Positions 57,715 to 64,000 of a stretch of DNA of 64,000 nucleotides are shown here, in pieces. Source of the stretch: an uncultured Pelagibacteraceae bacterium (GTDB lineage: Bacteria > Pseudomonadota > Alphaproteobacteria > Pelagibacterales > Pelagibacteraceae); contig CACKBU010000004.1 in the NCBI GenBank assembly GCA_902598485.1, forward strand, positions 1 through 64,000. Reading direction: 5' to 3'. The translations under genes were made by a program, and so were the position numbers. Each line of letters opens with the position of its first letter. Positions within the stretch are counted from its first letter, which is position 1. The notes beneath the pieces are model-generated. The model was not told the DNA's origin and searched no databases. It worked only from the letters and a program-made list of their open reading frames with translations.

Positions 57715-58715
57715 TATTTATTTAAATCAACTAATACTCTTCCAGAAATTTCACCTTTTAAAATTTTAGGATAAGTCTCAATCAATTCCTCTAAACTTAC
57801 TGTTAAAACTGATTTTTCCAATAAATCAAAATCAATTAAATTTGTTGCTTCTCCCCAAATGAAACCTCTTCTTTTTATGCTACAATTAGCAGAGTCCATG
57901 CCCCAAACTTTAATACCTCTCAACATAAATGGTAATAAATTCGTATTAAGTTCATTACTGTTTGCATTTCCACAAACTGAGATTATCCCATTTGATTTTG
58001 TTTGAGCAATTGCATTTGCTAAAATTTTTCCACCAACCGTATCTACCACTCCATCCCATAGACCTTTGTCTATTGGACGTGGATCTTTGTCAAATTCAGC
58101 CCTATTTATAATGTTTTTTGCACCTAATGATTTTAAATAATCCGATTTTGAATCTTTTCCGGTAACAGCAGAAACATTATATCCCATTTTGGTTAATGCC
58201 ATGATTGCTACACTACCAACTCCTCCTGTAGCACCTGTAACTAGAACGTCATTAACTTTTTCACCTAATAAAATACTTTCCCTTGCTTGAATTGCAAAAG
58301 CACTCATTAAGGAGGTAAAACCTGCAGTACCTAAAATCATAGCTTGTTTAGTTGTTAAGCTAGCGGGTTTTTTTACTAAAAAATCTGCATTTACTTTTGC
58401 AATTTGTGAATATCCGCCAAAGAATATTTCTCCAACTCTAAATCCAGTTAAAATTACCTCATCTCCTTCTTTAAATTTTGAATTTTCACTTTCAATTACT
58501 TTTCCTGAAAAATCTATTCCTGGAATATGTGGGAATTCTTTTACTAATCGTCCACCGTTTTTTAAAATCATTCCATCTTTAAAATTAAGATCAGAATAAT
58601 CTACTTTTACAGTTACATCTCCATGCTTTAGAAAACTTTTATCAATAGATTTAACTTCACGTGAGAAGTTTTCACCTTCTTGATTAAGAATTAGTGCTTT
58701 AAATTGGTCAGACAC
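57714..58715 (-). CDS. acuI: Acryloyl-CoA reductase / YhdH family quinone oxidoreductase
   Basis: YSDLNFKDGMIL, PHIPGIDFSGKVIES, VLVTGATGGVGSVAIMAL, GFIWGEATNLIDFDLL. Confidence 0.8.
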   Translation of the reverse strand: MSDQFKALILNQEGENFSREVKSIDKSFLKHGDVTVKVDYSDLNFKDGMILKNGGRLVKEFPHIPGIDFSGKVIESENSKFKEGDEVILTGFRVGEIFFGGYSQIAKVNADFLVKKPASLTTKQAMILGTAGFTSLMSAFAIQARESILLGEKVNDVLVTGATGGVGSVAIMALTKMGYNVSAVTGKDSKSDYLKSLGAKNIINRAEFDKDPRPIDKGLWDGVVDTVGGKILANAIAQTKSNGIISVCGNANSNELNTNLLPFMLRGIKVWGMDSANCSIKRRGFIWGEATNLIDFDLLEKSVLTVSLEELIETYPKILKGEISGRVLVDLNK

Positions 58716-58716
58716 A

Positions 58717-59337
58717 CTAGTCTTTTAACTCAGTGCTGATAAATCGTAAATATCTATTTTGATAACTCAGATCTTCTTTAAATTGACCTAAGTAAAAATT
58801 AGTTACAGTCGTTGCTTGTTCCTTTTTAATACCTCTCATCGTCATACACTGATGGGTTGAATCTATTGTAACAGCTACACCTTTTGCATCTAGCGCTTCC
58901 ATTAAGCTGTTTGCTATCTGTACTGTTAATCTCTCTTGTGTTTGTAATCTTTTTGAAAATATTTCAACTACTCTTGCAATTTTACTCAATCCCACAACTC
59001 TCTCATTTGGTATATAGGCAACATGTGCTTTTCCAATAATTGGAGCCATATGATGTTCGCAGTGACTTTGTACTGAGATATTTTTTTGAACCACCATATC
59101 GCTATAACCTTCAACATCACCAAAAGTTTTATCTAATATTTTTTTTGCATCCTCATTGTAACCTTGAAAATATTCTTTGAATGCTTTTACAACTCTTTTA
59201 GGAGTTTCTAACAAGCCTTCTCTTTTCGGATCTTCACCCATCCAAGATAAAATGGTTCTAATAGCTTCTTCAGCCTCTTTATCCGAAACCTTTTTTATAT
59301 CTAAATTTTTGTCGTCTGTGTCTTTTACTAATTTCAT
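58717..59337 (-). CDS. folE: GTP cyclohydrolase I
   Basis: GEDPKREGLLETPKRVVKAFKEYFQGY, SHCEHHMAPIIGKAHVAYIPNERVVGLSKIARVVEIFSKRLQTQERLTVQIA. Confidence 0.95.
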   Translation of the reverse strand: MKLVKDTDDKNLDIKKVSDKEAEEAIRTILSWMGEDPKREGLLETPKRVVKAFKEYFQGYNEDAKKILDKTFGDVEGYSDMVVQKNISVQSHCEHHMAPIIGKAHVAYIPNERVVGLSKIARVVEIFSKRLQTQERLTVQIANSLMEALDAKGVAVTIDSTHQCMTMRGIKKEQATTVTNFYLGQFKEDLSYQNRYLRFISTELKD

Positions 59338-59414
59338 AGCGTCTTTTTATACAGTAAATACCTCAATTTAAAAATATTTAATATATTTAGATATGTGCTA
59401 CATAATCACCCCGT

Positions 59415-59882
59415 ATGTTCAAAAAAAGAGAAAATATCTATGATATTGAAGAAGGAAATCTTCTTTCGCCTAAGTTTGATAATGATGGGTTAATCCCGGT
59501 TATTACTATGTGCTCAAAGACAAAAGATATTTTAATGCATGGATACATGAATGTAGAAGCTTTGAAAAAGACAATTGAAACTAAAGAAGCACATTATTAT
59601 AGCAGATCAAGAAAAGCTATTTGGCACAAAGGTAAAACAAGTGGTTTTACTCAAAAGGTTACTGAAATAAGAATTGATGATGATCAAGACTCAATATGGT
59701 TAACAGTTGATATCGGTGATGGAGCTAGTTGTCATGTTGGTTATAGATCATGTTTTTATAGATCTATACCTACGGGACCAATAGAAAACGGAAGAAAAGT
59801 TGAAATGAAATTTCTTGAGAAAGAAAAAAAATTCGACCCTGAAGAAGTATATAAAGGTCAACCAAATCCAACTAAAATTTAA
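59415..59882 (+). CDS. hisI: Phosphoribosyl-AMP cyclohydrolase
   Basis: GLIPVITMCSKTKDILMHGYMNVEALKKTIETKEAHYYSRSRKAIWHKGKTSGFTQ; DIGDGASCHVGYRSCFYR. Confidence 0.9.
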   Translation: MFKKRENIYDIEEGNLLSPKFDNDGLIPVITMCSKTKDILMHGYMNVEALKKTIETKEAHYYSRSRKAIWHKGKTSGFTQKVTEIRIDDDQDSIWLTVDIGDGASCHVGYRSCFYRSIPTGPIENGRKVEMKFLEKEKKFDPEEVYKGQPNPTKI

Positions 59883-59885
59883 ATA

Positions 59886-60521
59886 ATGAAAGATAAAGAA
59901 GTTATTAAAGTTATCAGACCATTTAGCCCATCGATAGCTAGAGTTAAAATACCAAATGAACTTGTTGATACATTAAATGATTACACAGATAAGGTTGTTA
60001 AAGATGAAGAAAAATTAAAAAATTTAGATCATGGAAAAACACTTGAGGGAAGTGTTACACAAGAATTGAAGTTAGAAAAAGATTTTATAGTCTCTTCTGG
60101 ATTTAGTAAGTTTTTATCTGACTCTGTTTTTACTTGGATTAAATTGTCTGAAAGTAAAGAAATAAAAAGTTTTAATTTAATGAGTACTTGGATTGTAAGA
60201 CAATTTGAGAATGAATATAATCCAGTTCATTATCATTCTGGACATGTATCAGGGGTTGGTTATTTAAAAGTTCCTAAATCTTTTGGAGAAAATCCTCAAA
60301 AAAAAAATAATAATTATAATGGAAAAATCGATTTAGTTCATGGTACTAGACAATTTTTATCTGAGTCATCTTTCGTTATAACGCCTGAAGTTGGATACTT
60401 CTATTTTTTTCCACATTATATGATGCATACAGTTTATCCATTTAATGGAACTAAAGAAGAGAGAAGATCAATTTCTTTTAATGCAAAAATTGATGATGAA
60501 ACTTTTAATGTTTATGGATAG
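59886..60521 (+). CDS. Putative 2OG-Fe(II) oxygenase family protein
   Basis: WIVRQFENEYNPVHYHSGHVSGVGYLKVP and FPHYMMHTVYPFNGTKEERRSISFNAKID. Confidence 0.8.
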   Translation: MKDKEVIKVIRPFSPSIARVKIPNELVDTLNDYTDKVVKDEEKLKNLDHGKTLEGSVTQELKLEKDFIVSSGFSKFLSDSVFTWIKLSESKEIKSFNLMSTWIVRQFENEYNPVHYHSGHVSGVGYLKVPKSFGENPQKKNNNYNGKIDLVHGTRQFLSESSFVITPEVGYFYFFPHYMMHTVYPFNGTKEERRSISFNAKIDDETFNVYG

Positions 60522-60891
60522 AAATAAACAAAAAAACGTTTTAGGAGAAGAGTTAGAAGAATGCTCTAATGAACCTTTAACAGGCTGGTTTCGTGATGGT
60601 TGTTGTAACACTGATGAGAATGATCATGGCGTTCATACAGTTTGTGCAAAAGTAACAACTGAGTTTTTGGAATGGTTAAAAGAAGCAGGAAATGATTTAA
60701 TTACTCCACATCCTGAATTTGGTTTTCCAGGATTAAAAGATGGTGATGGTTGGTGCGTGTGCGCTAGTTGGTACGCTAAGGCTGTTGAAGCAGGTGTAGG
60801 ATGTCCAATATTTCTAAAAAGAACTCATAAAAATACTCTAAAACATCTTCCTATCGAAACATTAAAGAAGTTTGCGATAGACTTATCTTAA
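60514..60891 (+). CDS. DUF2237 family protein
   Basis: ATG 60514 (MDRNKQKNVLGEELEECSNEPLTGWFRDGCCNTDENDHGVHTVCAKVT) preferred over 60445; 8-bp overlap with previous CDS. Confidence 0.85.
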   Translation: MDRNKQKNVLGEELEECSNEPLTGWFRDGCCNTDENDHGVHTVCAKVTTEFLEWLKEAGNDLITPHPEFGFPGLKDGDGWCVCASWYAKAVEAGVGCPIFLKRTHKNTLKHLPIETLKKFAIDLS

Positions 60892-62511
60892 TTACATATT
60901 TCCATATCTTGGACCACCACTACCTTCAGGTGTGACCCAAGTTATATTTTGAGATGGTTCTTTAATATCACAAGTTTTACAATGGATACAATTTTGAGAA
61001 TTAATTACAAATTTATTTACATCATTTTCTCTTTGAACTTCATAAACCCCTGCAGGACAATATCTTTGAGCGGGTTCATCAAATTTTTCTAAAGTATAAT
61101 TGATTGGTAAATTAGGGTCTTGAAGCTTTAAATGCACTGGCTGATTATCGGCATGATTTGTTCCTGTTAAATATACAGAGCTCGTTTTATCAAAAGTGAT
61201 AACATTATCATACTTTGGATAGTCTATTTTAGGCATTTGATTTGCTGGTTTTAATGTTTCATGATCAGCGTGTTTATGTTTTAGGGTAAAAGGAAGTTTT
61301 CCTCTAAATAAGATTTGATCTATCCCTGTAAATATAATTCCTAAAATTAACCCCCAACTAAAACTAGGTTTTACATTTCGGGCCTCATAAAGCTCTTTAT
61401 ATAACCAGCTATTTTTAAATTTGTTTTCATAAATTGATAAATCTTTATTTTCTTTTAGATGTTCATTAATAGTTTCAGCTGCAATTATCCCACTTTTCAT
61501 AGCTGTGTGAGAGCCTTTAATTTTTGGCATATTCAAAGTTCCAGCATCACAACCAACTAATAAAGCTCCAGGCATAAACATTTTTGGTAAACTTTGAAAT
61601 CCACCTTCAATTAAAGCTCTTGCACCGTAAGAAATTCTTTTACCTCCTTCAATAATTTTTTTAATTGATGGATGAGTTTTAAATCTTTGAAATTCATCAT
61701 AAGGAGATAGGTGAGGATTTTTGTAATCTAAACCAATTACATAACCAAGAAAAACTTGTTTATTTTCTGCGTGATACATAAAACTACCACCATAAGTACT
61801 GTTATCTAATGGCCAACCAGCTGTATGCATAACTAAGCCTTCTTCGTGATTTTTATTCTCTATTTCCCATATTTCTTTAAAGCCAATTCCGTATTGTTGA
61901 GGATCTTTACCTTTATTTAATTCAAATTTTTTAATCAATTGTTTTCCTAAATGACCTCTACACCCTTCTGCAAAAACAGTTACTTTACCTAAAAGCTCAA
62001 TACCTGGTTCAAAACTATCTTTTTTATTACCATCTTTATCTATACCCATATCTTGAGTTGCAACACCTTTAACAGATCCATCGTCGTTATATAAAATTTC
62101 ACTTGCTGGAAATCCTGGAAAGATTTCTACACCTAAATTTTCAGCTTGTTCAGCAAGCCATCTACACAGATTTGCTAAACTGATAATATAATTTTTATGA
62201 TTTTGTTGTACGGCAGGTAGTAGCCAAGTTGGCCAACTTAAAGATTTAGTTTTTCCTAAAAATAAAAATTTTTCTTTAGTTACTTTTGTTTTAATTGGAG
62301 AATTTAATTCTCTCCAATTTGGTAATAATTCATCTAAAGCACGTGTTTCAAACACATTTCCACTTAAAATATGAGCTCCAATCTCTGATGCTTTTTCTAA
62401 TAAACAAACATTTAGATTTGGATCTAATTGTTTTAACTTTATTGCAGTTGATAATCCTGATGGTCCTCCACCTATGATTACAACATCATATTCCATCGAT
62501 TCTCTAGACAT
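60892..62511 (-). CDS. Electron transfer flavoprotein-ubiquinone oxidoreductase
   Basis: YDVVIIGGGPSGLSTAIKLKQL, LVGCDAGTLNMPKIKGSHTAMKSGIIAAE, NCIHCKTCDIKEPSQNITWVTPEGSGGPRYGNM. Confidence 0.95.
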   Translation of the reverse strand: MSRESMEYDVVIIGGGPSGLSTAIKLKQLDPNLNVCLLEKASEIGAHILSGNVFETRALDELLPNWRELNSPIKTKVTKEKFLFLGKTKSLSWPTWLLPAVQQNHKNYIISLANLCRWLAEQAENLGVEIFPGFPASEILYNDDGSVKGVATQDMGIDKDGNKKDSFEPGIELLGKVTVFAEGCRGHLGKQLIKKFELNKGKDPQQYGIGFKEIWEIENKNHEEGLVMHTAGWPLDNSTYGGSFMYHAENKQVFLGYVIGLDYKNPHLSPYDEFQRFKTHPSIKKIIEGGKRISYGARALIEGGFQSLPKMFMPGALLVGCDAGTLNMPKIKGSHTAMKSGIIAAETINEHLKENKDLSIYENKFKNSWLYKELYEARNVKPSFSWGLILGIIFTGIDQILFRGKLPFTLKHKHADHETLKPANQMPKIDYPKYDNVITFDKTSSVYLTGTNHADNQPVHLKLQDPNLPINYTLEKFDEPAQRYCPAGVYEVQRENDVNKFVINSQNCIHCKTCDIKEPSQNITWVTPEGSGGPRYGNM

Positions 62512-62534
62512 ACTTTAGTTTTTAACTGTAAGGA

Positions 62535-63488
62535 TTATTTTTGTATAGTGTTTAATTTGTTCAACTCTTCCATGAACTGAGGTAGTGCCTCAAATAAATC
62601 AGCCTCAAGTCCATAATCTGCAACACTAAAAATTGGTGCTTCACCATCTTTATTAATTGCAACTATAACTTTACTTTCCTTCATTCCTGCTAAATGCTGA
62701 ATAGCGCCTGAAATTCCAACAGCGATATATAGATCTGGTACTACCACTTTTCCTGTTTGACCTACTTGATGATCATTACTTATGTATCCGGCATCTACTG
62801 CTGCTCTTGATGCTCCAATTGCTGCACCTAGTTTGTCAGCAATTTCTGTAATTAATTTAAAATTGTCCCCACTTTGCATTCCTCTACCACCTGATACAAC
62901 AATTCTTGCTGTTCCAAGTTCAGGTCGATCAGATTTAATTTCTTCTCTTTTGATAAATTTTGTATTTGAAAACTCTTCACTAGCATCCACTTTTTCAATT
63001 GAGGCTGATCCACCTGTACTCTCACATGGATCGAAAGAAGTGGGTCTGATTGTAACACACTTTTTAGCATCATTACTCTTAATTGTTGCAAAAGCGTTAC
63101 CGGCATAAATTGGTCTTAAAAAAGTATCTGGTGATATTACTTTAATGATGTCACTTACTTGCGATGTGTCAAGATTAGCTGCAATTCGTGGCATTAAATT
63201 TTTTCCAAATGTATTTGCTGAACAAACAATATGAGAATAATTTTCTGCTAGTTTAACAATCACTGGAGCAAAATTTTCTGCTGTGAAGTTTTCATAGTGA
63301 GCTCCTTCTACACTAAATACTTTTTTTACTACTGGAAGTTCAGATAATTGTTTTGCAGCATCTTCAGAATTTTGACCAATAATTACAGCATGAACATCTG
63401 AATCGATTTGAGATGCTGCTGTAGCTGCATTAAGAGTAAATGGTCTTAATTCTTTATTATTGTGTTCTGCTATAAGTAAAACTGCCAT
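62535..63488 (-). CDS. etfA: Electron transfer flavoprotein alpha subunit
   Basis: [73 protein letters not shown]. Confidence 0.95.
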   Translation of the reverse strand: MAVLLIAEHNNKELRPFTLNAATAASQIDSDVHAVIIGQNSEDAAKQLSELPVVKKVFSVEGAHYENFTAENFAPVIVKLAENYSHIVCSANTFGKNLMPRIAANLDTSQVSDIIKVISPDTFLRPIYAGNAFATIKSNDAKKCVTIRPTSFDPCESTGGSASIEKVDASEEFSNTKFIKREEIKSDRPELGTARIVVSGGRGMQSGDNFKLITEIADKLGAAIGASRAAVDAGYISNDHQVGQTGKVVVPDLYIAVGISGAIQHLAGMKESKVIVAINKDGEAPIFSVADYGLEADLFEALPQFMEELNKLNTIQK

Positions 63489-64000
63489 TAAATTACCTTT
63501 GCCTCATTTTTTAACTTTTGAACTAATTCAGCAACATTTGCTACTTTTATACCTGCTTTTCTTTTTGGAGGTTCTTCTACTTTTAATTGTTCTAATCTTG
63601 GTGATACATCTACGCCTAAATCAGAAGCAGCAATTTCCTCTATGGGTTTTTTCTTAGCCTTCATTATATTTGGTAGTGATGCATATCTTGGTTCATTCAG
63701 CCTAAGATCACAAGTTACAATAGCTGGAACATTTATTTCAATTGTTTCTAAACCTTCGTCTATTTCTCTAGTTACTTCTAATTTATTATCTTTAACATCA
63801 ATCTTTGAAGCAAATGTTGCTTGTGGCCAATTTAATAAAGCACTCAACATTTGGCCTGTTTGATTACAATCATCGTCTATTGCTTGTTTACCCATAAATA
63901 CTAAATCTGGTTTTTCTTTATCTACTATTTTTTGTAAAATTTTTGAAACAGCGAGTGGTTCTAAAATTCCATCAACTTTCACATGAATACCTCTGTCCGC
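63488..64000 (-). CDS. etfB: Electron transfer flavoprotein beta subunit, truncated by window edge
   Basis: Frame open to 64000 ([22 protein letters not shown]...[33 protein letters not shown]). Confidence 0.95.
   Translation of the reverse strand, partial: ADRGIHVKVDGILEPLAVSKILQKIVDKEKPDLVFMGKQAIDDDCNQTGQMLSALLNWPQATFASKIDVKDNKLEVTREIDEGLETIEINVPAIVTCDLRLNEPRYASLPNIMKAKKKPIEEIAASDLGVDVSPRLEQLKVEEPPKRKAGIKVANVAELVQKLKNEAKVI

Noticed and set aside
62782-63863. ORFs antisense or out of frame in etfA/etfB
   Set aside because: Overlap strongly conserved ETF subunits with no independent support.
1-64000. CRISPR arrays, IS elements, prophage genes, rRNA and tRNA
   Set aside because: No spaced direct repeats, transposase, integrase or phage motifs, and no rRNA/tRNA signatures recognised by eye; a tRNAscan/Rfam run would be needed to be certain.

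Overview
This AT-rich 64 kb window has very short intergenic gaps and gene content typical of a SAR11/Pelagibacterales genome (inferred from composition and protein families, not from a search). From left to right it contains: (1) the end of a surface-polysaccharide region with a membrane protein, a GT2 glycosyltransferase and two sugar epimerases, one interrupted by a 1-nt frameshift in a T8 run; (2) a Pta-like, HpsN/HisD-like and rhodanese cluster; (3) a divergent locus with two sugar-type ABC transporters, apparently one ATPase, a GH63-like hydrolase, two double-SnoaL proteins, a twin cupin, a MetE-C-like methyltransferase and a HAD protein lacking its catalytic motif I; (4) cysE-cysK; (5) a run of small uncharacterised genes ending in a tandem SMR pair that lacks the essential membrane glutamate; (6) hisN-like, BBOX/TauD-like, azoR, ccdA and ppc genes; (7) a TRAP-fed sugar-acid catabolic cluster resembling the non-phosphorylated L-fuconate route; (8) a structured 285-bp gap between convergent genes; (9) a cytochrome c / cytochrome b561 pair whose start codons abut inside ATGCAT; (10) an iron ABC operon with a Fur-box-like dyad and a small Cys-rich ORF; (11) folE, hisI, acuI, ETF-QO and etfAB. 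The strongest structural observation is that all four solute-binding-protein genes are followed by a perfect or near-perfect hairpin before the first permease gene, and in one case a terminator-like hairpin with a U-tract directly abuts the permease ATG. No rRNA, tRNA, CRISPR or IS element was recognised.
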